DNA of 8,207 nt from Chitinophagaceae bacterium (GCA_025924755.1 JAICHT010000156.1:1-8207), one strand, 5' to 3'; shown: positions 1-7,623, numbered from the stretch's first letter. The notes: generated by a model from the letters alone, not told the origin. Program-made: numbers and translations.

Positions 1-635
1 ATCCTTATATCAAAGCCGAAGGGTTATATCATATCTTGCTGGAGCATCCGATGCCGTATGATTTAATTATGCATCCCGACCAGAATTTTTTGTTTTTAAC
101 TGGTGCTAATATGGCCGGGAAAAGTACGTTTATTAAATCGGTAGGCGCTGCGGTTTTCCTGGCGCATATCGGGTTGGGCGTACCTGCTAATAATATGCAG
201 CTCACTTTTTTTGATGGCTTGCTTAGCAATATCAATGTGGCTGATAATATTACCAGAGGGGAAAGTTATTTTTTTAATGAAGTGCAGCGGATTAAAAATA
301 CTATCATCAAAATAAACGATGGAAAGAAATGGCTGGTATTGATAGATGAATTGTTTAAAGGCACCAATGTACAGGATGCCATGAAGTGCTCGCTAACCGT
401 GATTAAAGGATTTATTAAAATACAAAATTCGCTTTTTATTTTGTCTACACATTTGTATGAAATAGGCGAGGAGCTTAAACAATATCCCAATATATCGTTT
501 AAATATTTTGAAACCAATGTAGCTGGCGATCAGTTGGAGTTTAGCTACCAGTTAAAAGACGGCATCAGTAACGACCGGTTGGGATACGTCATATTGCGGC
601 GTGAAAAAGTAGTGGAGATGCTCGAAAATTTATAA
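1..635 (+). CDS. MutS-like DNA mismatch repair family ATPase, C-terminal part (5' truncated by window edge)
   Basis: The reading frame is open from the left edge (first full codon at base 3) to TAA at 633-635, giving 210 residues with no start inside the window. An in-frame TTG at 36 lies inside the conserved domain and is not a start. Seen: MutS domain V (ABC-type ATPase) with Walker A GANMAGKST at window residues 34-42, a signature-like segment ESYFFNEVQRI beginning near 87, Walker B VLIDELFKGT with D115/E116, and the H-loop STHL at 148-151. The usual MutS Walker B tail is DELGRGT; here it reads DELFKGT. Family knowledge: domain V dimerises and couples ATP hydrolysis to DNA binding. Bacteroidota carry short MutS-related proteins with this domain besides true MutS, and the divergent motif and the short tail ending in VVEMLENL suggest one of those. 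The missing N-terminus, where mismatch-recognition domains would lie, prevents a firm choice. The aminopeptidase gene follows after 54 bases on the same strand. Confidence 0.85.
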   Translation, partial: PYIKAEGLYHILLEHPMPYDLIMHPDQNFLFLTGANMAGKSTFIKSVGAAVFLAHIGLGVPANNMQLTFFDGLLSNINVADNITRGESYFFNEVQRIKNTIIKINDGKKWLVLIDELFKGTNVQDAMKCSLTVIKGFIKIQNSLFILSTHLYEIGEELKQYPNISFKYFETNVAGDQLEFSYQLKDGISNDRLGYVILRREKVVEMLENL

Positions 636-689
636 GTATCAAACTGCACGAATCAACTTAAGTTATTAATTTTTGAAAGGTTTTGCCAT

Positions 690-2279
690 ATGAAATTAAA
701 TATCCTTTTTACTTTATTTTTTTGTTACAGTTCGATTTTTTGTAAGGCGCAGCAACCAATAGATGTGCAGCAATACCGTTTTCAAATTGCTATTAATGAT
801 ACGAATAACAGTATACAAGGTATTGCTGATTTGGATGTAAAATTTTTGCAGCCGGTGAAGCAGTTCTCCCTGGATTTAACGCAGGTAAGGCCGGATAAAA
901 AAGGAATGGTTGTAGCAAAGGTAGAAGGTGAAAACGTAGGAACTTTTCAGCAGCAGAACGATAAAGTAATGGTGCAACTTACAACCCCGGCTGATACAAC
1001 TAAGATCAGCCATTTTACTATTACCTACTCCGGCATACCGGCAGACGGATTGATCATTTCTAAAAATGAATATGGCGACCGTACTTTTTTTGCGGACAAC
1101 TGGCCAAACCGGGCTCACAACTGGATTCCCTGCAACGATGTTCCGGGTGATAAAGCATCAGTAGGTTTTTCGGTAACAGCTCCGGCTCATTATAAAATAA
1201 TATCCAACGGCATTTTACTGTCTGAAAAAAATATGGATGGTAATCGGAAAGTTACATCCTGGCAGGAGGACATTGCATTGCCTACAAAGGTGATGGTAAT
1301 AGGCGCTGCCGATTTCGCTGTAGCACGGTTAGATACTAATGGAACCATTCCGGTAACAGCATGGGTGTATCCGCAAAATAAAGAGCCGGGTTTTTATGAT
1401 TATGGCGTAGCTCCTCGGATTTTAAAATTTTTAACTGGCTATATTGCTCCTTTCCCATATAAAAAGCTGGCTAACGTGCAATCCAAAACCATATTCGGCG
1501 GTATGGAAAATGCCAGTTGTATTTTTTATTCTGAAAGTTCGGTTACAGGTCACCGTAAGTCCGAAGATTTGCTGGCTCATGAAATAGCCCACCAGTGGTT
1601 TGGCGATATGGCCACGGAAAAAAGCTTTGCTAATTTATGGTTAAGCGAAGGCTTTGCAACTTATATGACCGATATGTACTTGGAGCATACATATGGGCTT
1701 GATAGCATGAATAAGCGGCTGCAAAAGGAAAGAGATAAAGTAATTGGATTTACACATATCTCCAATAAACCAGTTGTAGATTCAACATCCAGGTTAATGG
1801 ATTTATTGAATGCCAACAGCTATCAAAAAGGTGCCTGGATACTGCACATGCTGCGGCAAAATGTAGGCGATACCATCTTTCAAAAAATTGTTCAAACCTA
1901 TTACCAGCAATACAAAGGAAGCAATGCCAATACAAGAGATTTTGAGGCTGTGGCAGAAAAAATTTCGGGTAAGGATTTAAAGATCTTTTTTGATCAGTGG
2001 TTATTTCAGCCGGGTATTCCAAAATTGGATATTGGCTGGGAGCGGGGCAATAACCAAAACCTCACTTTTACTATAACGCAGGCAGATAATGGCACCTTTC
2101 AGTTTCCCTTAGAAATTGCAGTGATCACTGAGGCTGGAAATGTAGTTATCAAAAAATATACTATAAAAGACCCTCTTACCATTATCCGGCTGTCCTTAAA
2201 AAGCAATCCGGTAAAAGTAGAAGTGGATCCGCATACTCATTTACTGTTTGAGGGAAAAGTAACGGAAATTCATCCATAA
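690..2279 (+). CDS. Secreted M1-family zinc aminopeptidase (short form)
   Basis: A 529-residue metallopeptidase that probably removes N-terminal residues from peptides outside the cytoplasm. A type I signal peptide is visible (MKLN, hydrophobic core to about 18, likely cleavage A20|Q21); there is no convincing lipobox. The N-terminal beta domain spans about 25-215 and the catalytic domain about 216-440. The exopeptidase motif GGMEN is at 270-274, and the zinc motif HEIAH at 297-301 is followed after exactly 18 residues by the third ligand E320 (in LWLSEGFATY). Y378 in SYQKGAW fits the transition-state tyrosine. A small beta-rich tail (about 445-525) ends the protein; the large C-terminal helical domain of PepN-type enzymes is absent, so this is a short form closer to the LTA4H/ColAP size class. 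The ATG at 690 is preferred because the signal peptide follows directly and a purine-rich GAAAGG (675-680) sits 9 bases upstream, an unusual visible Shine-Dalgarno in this genome. Substrate preference cannot be read from the sequence. Confidence 0.95.
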   Translation: MKLNILFTLFFCYSSIFCKAQQPIDVQQYRFQIAINDTNNSIQGIADLDVKFLQPVKQFSLDLTQVRPDKKGMVVAKVEGENVGTFQQQNDKVMVQLTTPADTTKISHFTITYSGIPADGLIISKNEYGDRTFFADNWPNRAHNWIPCNDVPGDKASVGFSVTAPAHYKIISNGILLSEKNMDGNRKVTSWQEDIALPTKVMVIGAADFAVARLDTNGTIPVTAWVYPQNKEPGFYDYGVAPRILKFLTGYIAPFPYKKLANVQSKTIFGGMENASCIFYSESSVTGHRKSEDLLAHEIAHQWFGDMATEKSFANLWLSEGFATYMTDMYLEHTYGLDSMNKRLQKERDKVIGFTHISNKPVVDSTSRLMDLLNANSYQKGAWILHMLRQNVGDTIFQKIVQTYYQQYKGSNANTRDFEAVAEKISGKDLKIFFDQWLFQPGIPKLDIGWERGNNQNLTFTITQADNGTFQFPLEIAVITEAGNVVIKKYTIKDPLTIIRLSLKSNPVKVEVDPHTHLLFEGKVTEIHP

Positions 2280-2310
2280 AAAAACCTCTAAGCAGTGTTA
2301 CTTAGAGGTT
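2276..2310 (-). terminator. Intrinsic terminator of the E2 gene, in the convergent gap
   Basis: A perfect 10-bp stem (AACCTCTAAG at 2283-2292 and CTTAGAGGTT at 2301-2310) encloses an 8-base loop. In minus-strand sense the stem is followed directly by a run of seven T (plus-strand A at 2278-2284, the first two T overlapping the stem foot), so it is oriented to end the E2 transcript 30 bases past its stop codon. In plus-strand sense no T-run follows at once (ATGACATTTAG; TTTTT only at 2331-2335), so it may work only weakly for the aminopeptidase. The T-run overlaps the aminopeptidase stop codon at 2277-2279. Confidence 0.85.
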
Positions 2311-2339
2311 ATGACATTTAGTTGTAACTATTTTTGATT

Positions 2340-4040
2340 TTATACCAGCATCATTACCGGGTTCTCCAGGTATTGTTTGAAGGTTTGCAGAAAAGCCGCT
2401 CCTACAGCGCCATCCACGCTGCGGTGATCGGCACTCAGGGTTACTTTCATTACATTGCTTACACCAAAGCCATCGCCTTTGCGCACTACAATTTCTTTGA
2501 TCCTACCCACTGCCATAATAGCACTGTCGGGGGGATTAATGATTGCTGTAAATTCATCTATATCCATCATGCCTAAATTGGAAATGGTGAAGGTGTTGCC
2601 GCTAAATTCGTTCGGCTGTAGTTTTTTGCTTTTTGCTTTTCCTACCAGCTCTTTTGTTTCAGCCGCTATCTGGCTCAGTGTTTTTTGATCGGCAAACCGA
2701 ACTACCGGCACTATCAATCCATCTTCAATAGCTACGGCTACGCCAATATTAACATGGCTGTATTGACGGATGAAATCGCCCATCCACGAAGCATTTACTG
2801 CCGGGTGTTTGCGCAGCGCCATAGCTACTGCCTTCACTACCATATCATTAAAGCTGATTTTTACCGGGCTCACCTCGTTCATTTGTACGCGGGCTTCCAT
2901 GGCCTTATCCATAGTAATCTCCATGGTGAGGTAAAAATGCGGTGCACCAAATTTGCTTTCGCTCAGGCGGCGGGCTATCACTTTACGCATCTGCGATAGG
3001 TTGATATCGGTATAGCCTTCCTGTCCCTGAACCTGCGGCTGCGCTACAGCCGGTGCTGCTTGTTGCGTTTGCGCTGCTGCTTTTTGTGCGGGTACAAAAT
3101 TGTCTACATCTTTTTTAATGATGCGGCCGTTATCCCCACTGCCTTGCACCTGCTTAATATCAATGCCTTTTTCAGCTGCCAGCTTTTTTGCAAGCGGCGA
3201 AGCTTTCACGCGTTCATCAGTAGATGTGGTTTGCTCTTCTCCCTGAACTACCTGCTGGGGCTGCTCCTGTAAAGGTGGAGGCGCCGGTGTACTTTTAGAT
3301 GGCTCTCCTTGTTGTTTATTTTGACCAGATGGTTGTGGAGTGCTACCACCTTTAACTGCACTTACAATTTTTTGAACGTCCACTTTGCTTTCGTCACCAA
3401 TAATACAAAGCAGGCTATTCACCGCTACCTTTTCACCCTTTTTTGCTCCCTGGTATAAAAGTTTGCCGTCTTTATAGCTTTCCAAATCCATGGTAGCTTT
3501 ATCGGTTTCTATTTCAGCCAGCAGGTCGCCTTTCTTTACTGTATCACCTACCTGTTTATGCCAGGCCGCTATCACGCCTTCCGTCATCGTATCGCTTAAG
3601 CGCGGCATCAGCACTACTTCTTCCATTCTGCTTACATCCGGCTGCTCTCCTGCAGTATTGTTTTCAACTACGGCTTCCGGCTTTGGAGGCACATCACCCT
3701 CGCCCTTACCTACAATTTCATTTTCTTCTTTCACACTTTTTTGCATATCAGGTTGGGCCGGCCCTGCACCTTTCGGGGCAGTGTATTGCGATATGTCTTC
3801 ACCCGATTGGCCAATAATAGCCAGCAGGTCATTTACTTGCAATTTGCCACCTTTTTCAGCGCCTACCATCAGTAAAGTGCCATCCTTATAGCTTTCCAGG
3901 TCCATCGTAGCTTTGTCGGTTTCTATTTCAGCCAACAAATCACCTTTCTTAACTGGGTCGCCCACTTTTTTATGCCAGGATGCTATTACTCCTTCAGTCA
4001 TTGTATCGCTCAGGCGGGGCATCAATATCACTTCAGCCAT
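2340..4040 (-). CDS. pdhC: Pyruvate dehydrogenase complex dihydrolipoamide acetyltransferase (E2), two lipoyl domains
   Basis: E2 transfers the acetyl group from lipoamide to CoA and forms the core of the cytoplasmic pyruvate dehydrogenase complex. In 566 residues the order is: lipoyl domain 1 (about 2-78, lipoyl lysine K43 in ETDKATMD), linker rich in E, P and G, lipoyl domain 2 (about 140-216, K181 in the same motif), linker rich in P, Q and S, E1/E3-binding domain (about 278-315, VKASPLAKKLA to GRIIKKDV), A/Q/P-rich linker, and catalytic domain (about 341-566) with H539 and D543 in DHRSVDG. The start at 4040 leaves MAEVILMPRLSD, the typical N-terminus of a lipoyl domain; no Shine-Dalgarno is visible. 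The length and two lipoyl domains fit PDH E2 rather than 2-oxoglutarate or branched-chain E2, which usually carry one, though the substrate is inferred. No E1 or E3 gene is adjacent. The name pdhC is used in Bacteroidota; aceF is the enterobacterial equivalent. Confidence 0.93.
   Translation of the reverse strand: MAEVILMPRLSDTMTEGVIASWHKKVGDPVKKGDLLAEIETDKATMDLESYKDGTLLMVGAEKGGKLQVNDLLAIIGQSGEDISQYTAPKGAGPAQPDMQKSVKEENEIVGKGEGDVPPKPEAVVENNTAGEQPDVSRMEEVVLMPRLSDTMTEGVIAAWHKQVGDTVKKGDLLAEIETDKATMDLESYKDGKLLYQGAKKGEKVAVNSLLCIIGDESKVDVQKIVSAVKGGSTPQPSGQNKQQGEPSKSTPAPPPLQEQPQQVVQGEEQTTSTDERVKASPLAKKLAAEKGIDIKQVQGSGDNGRIIKKDVDNFVPAQKAAAQTQQAAPAVAQPQVQGQEGYTDINLSQMRKVIARRLSESKFGAPHFYLTMEITMDKAMEARVQMNEVSPVKISFNDMVVKAVAMALRKHPAVNASWMGDFIRQYSHVNIGVAVAIEDGLIVPVVRFADQKTLSQIAAETKELVGKAKSKKLQPNEFSGNTFTISNLGMMDIDEFTAIINPPDSAIMAVGRIKEIVVRKGDGFGVSNVMKVTLSADHRSVDGAVGAAFLQTFKQYLENPVMMLV
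3465..3620 (-). repeat. Internal repeat copy 2: lipoyl domain 2 coding segment of E2
   Basis: This encodes E2 residues 141-192. By hand alignment without gaps it matches the segment at 3879-4034 at 126 of 156 bases and 48 of 52 residues. Most differences are at third codon positions. Confidence 0.85.
3879..4034 (-). repeat. Internal repeat copy 1: lipoyl domain 1 coding segment of E2
   Basis: This encodes E2 residues 3-54 and is the partner of the copy at 3465-3620. The only residue differences are I/V, S/A, K/Q and P/T. The similarity falls off after the lipoyl-lysine hairpin, in the last third of each domain. Confidence 0.85.
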
Positions 4041-4078
4041 ATGCTATATAGTAAAATTTAAAGTTTGAGTGCCGAAAT

Positions 4079-4113
4079 TAAATCAAAAGCACCAATTGTA
4101 TTGTTTTGATTTA
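4079..4113 (-). terminator. AT-rich inverted repeat between fusion gene and E2; weak terminator or operator
   Basis: Arms TAAATCAAAA (4079-4088) and TTTTGATTTA (4104-4113) pair perfectly over 10 bp. An inner CAAT/ATTG pair (4093-4096, 4100-4103) can extend the stem past a 4-base bulge. The repeat begins 5 bases past the stop codon of the fusion gene and ends 38 bases before the E2 start codon. In minus-strand sense only a short TTT follows and the stem has a single G-C pair in each arm, so termination would be weak. A regulator-binding palindrome upstream of E2 is the alternative. No clear Bacteroidota promoter pair (TTTG with TAnnTTTG) was found in this gap. Confidence 0.4.
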
Positions 4114-4117
4114 TTTA

Positions 4118-7100
4118 TTAAGTAATCTGGACATTTTTAACCCTGCCAGTACGTTTTAAAACGCCCCAGTGCTGCAGCTCACCTTTGATGGCTCTTCGTA
4201 CCGATTTGAACAATACATACCACATCAGCCAGCGGTAAACAATCCGTTGTGGAATAATCCATATCAGCCGCGAAAGATGTTCGCCTTCCATTAAAAAAGC
4301 CGCAAATGCCACCAGTGCATCTACCAGCATAAATACTAAATAGTAAGGTAAAATTCTGGCGGCATTGCCGGTTAGCAGTCCGATCAGCATAAAGAAATCG
4401 GCAATGGGAACTACAGAGGGTATGATGTATTGAAACAGTAAAATATTGGGCATTGCCAGCCAGCTTAACCATTTGTAACGGTTATTAAACAATAAATCGC
4501 GGTGCTTCCAAAAGGTTTGCAATACTCCAAAGCTCCAGCGGAAACGCTGTTTCAAAAATGGCTTCAGGTTTTCAGGAGCTTCTGTATACGCCAGTGCATC
4601 GGTTTCATTACTTACAATATATCCTGCCCTTATGATGCGAATGGTTACATCGCAATCTTCGGCAAGCGTATCGGTAGTAAAACCACCGGCTACTTCAATG
4701 GCTTCTTTTTTAAAAGCACCGATAGCACCGGGTACTACTGTAATAGCATTTAAATAAGCAAAGGCTCTGCGGTCAAAGTTCTGGCTACTGATGTATTCGA
4801 TAGCCTGCCATTTAGTAAGCATATTTACCTCGTTGCCCACTTTTACGTTTCCGGCTACTGCGCCCACTTCGCCTTTTGGGGATGGGTTTAAAAAGTGTTT
4901 CATCAACTGAGATACCGCATCCGATTTCAGTTGGGTATCTGCATCAATACATACTACATATTCCGCTGCGGAACGACTGATACCAAAGTTCAGCGCAGAA
5001 GCTTTTCCTCCATTTGGTTTCGTAAATACTTTCACGTTTTGATATCCATCAAAAGCCGTTGCTACCTTTTGATAGGTGGCATCTTTGCTTCCATCGTCTA
5101 CAAAAATTATTTCAAAAGCAGGATAATCCGTCTTTAATAAATTGTATAATGAGCTTACCGCATTTACCTCTTCGTTATATGCCGGAACAATAATAGAAAC
5201 AAGCGGATACTGCTGCAAAGCCGGAAGCAGGAGCGCTTCTTTTCTTTCTAATCTTTTTTGCTTCCACGATAGCCATGCCATCAGCAGAATACGGGCCAAC
5301 GAAAGAATGATAAATACAATAAACATCGAAAATAAAAAGTGGCCGCCCCAATATCCTAATTCAGCCATTACAAAATTTAGCTGTATTAAATAATAGCCGC
5401 TCCCTTTGGGTACCGGAGGCATCAGGTCGTCTTTTTTCTTACCCAGCAAATCAGCAACAGTTGTAAACGTATATCCTCGTTTTTTAAAGTATTCTATAAT
5501 CTGTGGTAGTGCTTTTATGGTTTCTTCGCGGGTTTCGCCACCGGCATCGTGCATTAAAATAATATTGCCTCCGTTGCCTGCAGCATTGGCGGCTTCTTTG
5601 AGTCGTATCACTCTTTGCACAATGGTATCGGCCTTTACGCCAGGCTCCCAATCTTCGGGATCTATGGATTCGCCTACGTCTAAAAAATTTTTAGTACGGG
5701 CCAGTGCTACCGGTTCCAATTCCTCCATTTTTTCCGGTTCGAAATCGGCATTATAAGGCGCCCTGAACAATATGGTAGAGTGCCCTGTAATACATTCAAT
5801 CAGCAGCCGGGTAGATTCTATTTCTATATCAGCTCTTTTAGTGCTTACTTCTGCAATATTGGGATGCGTAAACGTATGATCGCCAATTTCGTGTCCTTCA
5901 TTATACAATCTTTTTATTATTGGGATATTATCTTCTGCATTAATGCCTACTACAAAAAAAGTGGCCGGAACATGCTCTTTGCTCAATATGTCTAAAACCT
6001 TTGGAGTAAAGCGTGGATCGGGGCCATCGTCAAAAGTAAGTACCAGTTTTTTGGGACTGGCGGCTCCATACTTATGTACCACAAACATAGCCGGAAGACT
6101 TTCATAATTCTCTTCACTAATCAACATTTCTGAGGTGTCTACTTCCGGAGCAATACGCCCCTTTGTAGGAGTAGCTTTTACATCCAATATTTCGCCATCG
6201 CCTATATAGTCCACATCGTCGCTGGAGGTAACAGAAGTAAAGGCATTAAAGTCAAATGTTTTAATAGCCTGTTTGCTCATGTCCTTATTATAAAATTCCC
6301 AAATGCGGTAGTCCTCATCGCCGAGCCGCCAAAGGGCCACACCCCCTAAGCCATATTCGGTAGCAAAGCGCATACTATTGAAAGCGGTGGCTGCATCTGT
6401 AAAATACACATCATGATCTATTTTATCATCGTCAGTATAACTATAATGCAGGTTGTAGGAGTTATTGTCAAAATCAATTTTTTCGCCCGATGCCTTTGCT
6501 GTGGTCAGGGCTTCCTGGTATGAAACTGTGGTTCCCTGGTCGTTCTTTGGCCAGTCATATCCATATGCGGCGAGGCAAAGAATTACTTTCTGTGATGGAA
6601 TTTGGCGGGCTGCATTATCTACTGCGCCCTCTATCCATTTCTGATCGGCAATAGGGCCGGGGGCAGTATTGTCGGAATACTGGTCATACGCCATCAGGAA
6701 AATATAGTCATTGTAATTGGCGAGTTCTTTATAGTTATAATCTTCGTTAAAAGGTTCCACATCCTGCGTCACCAAAAAACCGGCGGCGTGCAACTTTTCG
6801 TATAGCTCTTTTTGAAAAAGGGTAAAAGGCTCATCTGTTTTTTCAGTTAAATTTTCCAAATCAACATTTACCCCGGCCAGTTTATTTTTTTGCAGAATGG
6901 CTAATACATCATTAATCAACCGTTCTTTTTTTGCCGGGTTGGTAATAATGCGATGTACGGTAGCGCCGTTAAAATCAGTTTTGTAAAAGTTGGAAAGCAT
7001 AGGCACTATTTTTACGCCTGCTTTTTTCATAACCGCAAAGGCACGTTCGTCCAGGTTGGTTCTTAAGGTATCGGCTGTCGGGTCAATAAACATCCACTCC

Positions 7101-7537
7101 GGCATTATTAAATTAACCTTATCAATATTGCGTTGCAGCGAGAAAAAAGATTGCGGGTCCCACGCCACATAAAAAGCAGCCCGTATGCTGCAGGCCTTAT
7201 CCTTGCTGATGGGTTTTTTTGTAAAGCTGTAAGGTGCTATTGCTTTGCGGCCTCCTTTGTTATAGAGCTTTCCAAAATCAATAAACTTTCGGAAACCTGC
7301 GTACTTTTTTGCCAGTAATGCATTTTTATAAATAATAGTATTGTTGGGGTTTAATACTTGCTTATAAGCTGCTGCCCGCTGCTGCATAGGAGGTATGGCC
7401 GGCATATACGACCGCAATAAGGTGATAATAATGATTGTAATACCTAGAGCAGCAAAAAAAAGTAAAAGCCGACCCGACCATTTAAAGCGCTGCCAGCGTG
7501 AAGAAGAAGCTGTTTGAAATACCTGGTGCCCTTGCAT
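4118..7537 (-). CDS. Trifunctional membrane polysaccharide enzyme: GH18 hydrolase - NodB/CE4 deacetylase - GT2 synthase
   Basis: A 1139-residue fusion. Residues 1-21 are basic (RWQRFKWSGR) and precede a membrane helix at about 22-42, giving N-in topology. The GH18 domain (about 115-420) is YaaH/SleL-like: active-site strand AGVNVDLE with D226 and catalytic E228, LMAYDQY at 281-287, and WRLGDED at 403-409. After a linker (about 430-490) comes NodB/CE4 (about 495-700): TFDDGPD with D503/D504, metal ligands H554 and H558, FRAPY at 591-595, D629-W630, and LMHD at 661-664. A helix at about 733-757, followed by basic WKQKRLERK, returns the chain to the cytoplasm. GT2 (about 775-1010) shows VDDGS (D814/D815), the DxD-type DAD at 865-867, ED at 960-961 and QRFRW at 997-1001, the QxxRW of processive synthases. 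Three helices follow (about 1025-1052, 1062-1082, 1090-1110). From family knowledge this is a beta-linked amino-sugar polymer maker that also deacetylates and cuts its product; the polymer is inferred, not seen. The ATG start is directly followed by the expected N-terminus; no Shine-Dalgarno is seen. Confidence 0.92.
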   Translation of the reverse strand: MQGHQVFQTASSSRWQRFKWSGRLLLFFAALGITIIIITLLRSYMPAIPPMQQRAAAYKQVLNPNNTIIYKNALLAKKYAGFRKFIDFGKLYNKGGRKAIAPYSFTKKPISKDKACSIRAAFYVAWDPQSFFSLQRNIDKVNLIMPEWMFIDPTADTLRTNLDERAFAVMKKAGVKIVPMLSNFYKTDFNGATVHRIITNPAKKERLINDVLAILQKNKLAGVNVDLENLTEKTDEPFTLFQKELYEKLHAAGFLVTQDVEPFNEDYNYKELANYNDYIFLMAYDQYSDNTAPGPIADQKWIEGAVDNAARQIPSQKVILCLAAYGYDWPKNDQGTTVSYQEALTTAKASGEKIDFDNNSYNLHYSYTDDDKIDHDVYFTDAATAFNSMRFATEYGLGGVALWRLGDEDYRIWEFYNKDMSKQAIKTFDFNAFTSVTSSDDVDYIGDGEILDVKATPTKGRIAPEVDTSEMLISEENYESLPAMFVVHKYGAASPKKLVLTFDDGPDPRFTPKVLDILSKEHVPATFFVVGINAEDNIPIIKRLYNEGHEIGDHTFTHPNIAEVSTKRADIEIESTRLLIECITGHSTILFRAPYNADFEPEKMEELEPVALARTKNFLDVGESIDPEDWEPGVKADTIVQRVIRLKEAANAAGNGGNIILMHDAGGETREETIKALPQIIEYFKKRGYTFTTVADLLGKKKDDLMPPVPKGSGYYLIQLNFVMAELGYWGGHFLFSMFIVFIILSLARILLMAWLSWKQKRLERKEALLLPALQQYPLVSIIVPAYNEEVNAVSSLYNLLKTDYPAFEIIFVDDGSKDATYQKVATAFDGYQNVKVFTKPNGGKASALNFGISRSAAEYVVCIDADTQLKSDAVSQLMKHFLNPSPKGEVGAVAGNVKVGNEVNMLTKWQAIEYISSQNFDRRAFAYLNAITVVPGAIGAFKKEAIEVAGGFTTDTLAEDCDVTIRIIRAGYIVSNETDALAYTEAPENLKPFLKQRFRWSFGVLQTFWKHRDLLFNNRYKWLSWLAMPNILLFQYIIPSVVPIADFFMLIGLLTGNAARILPYYLVFMLVDALVAFAAFLMEGEHLSRLIWIIPQRIVYRWLMWYVLFKSVRRAIKGELQHWGVLKRTGRVKNVQIT

Positions 7538-7604
7538 TAATTTATTTTGATATTAGATAGCAAACGCAATACTAAGTTGAATCTTACTCTGTTAAGGCAT
7601 TGTT

Positions 7605-7616
7605 TTAACCGGTTAA
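7605..7616. repeat. 12-bp perfect palindrome in the dnaX / fusion-gene gap
   Basis: TTAACCGGTTAA is self-complementary and starts 8 bases past the dnaX stop codon in minus-strand sense. It lies in a cluster of GTTAA words: 7591-7595, 7605-7609 (reverse), 7612-7616 and 7623-7627. CGGTTAAT (7610-7617) and CCGTTAAT (7621-7628) form a direct repeat spaced 11 bases apart. Outer arms GCATT (7597-7601) and AATGC (7615-7619) could also pair. There is no T-run, so a terminator is unlikely. An operator for the fusion gene is possible but unproven; a chance AT-rich palindrome cannot be excluded. Confidence 0.35.
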
Positions 7617-7623
7617 TGCACCG

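Noticed and set aside
36..635. Complete 199-residue protein starting at TTG 36
   Set aside because: The frame is open to the left edge and the TTG lies in conserved sequence before Walker A; a start there would cut the ATPase domain.
661..690. Bacteroidota -7 promoter box (AATTTTTG at 668-675) before the aminopeptidase
   Set aside because: It has one mismatch to TAnnTTTG, no TTTG at the right distance upstream, and would leave almost no leader; common by chance in AT-rich DNA.
3490..3891. 133-codon plus-strand open frame antisense to E2
   Set aside because: It lies wholly opposite the lipoyl domain and linker coding region, is low in complexity (S/P/T-rich from the complement of E2 codons), and has no recognisable domain.
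5406..5756. 116-codon plus-strand frame opposite the deacetylase domain
   Set aside because: It is a complement-strand shadow of the NodB domain, rich in serine, without start signal or recognisable motif.
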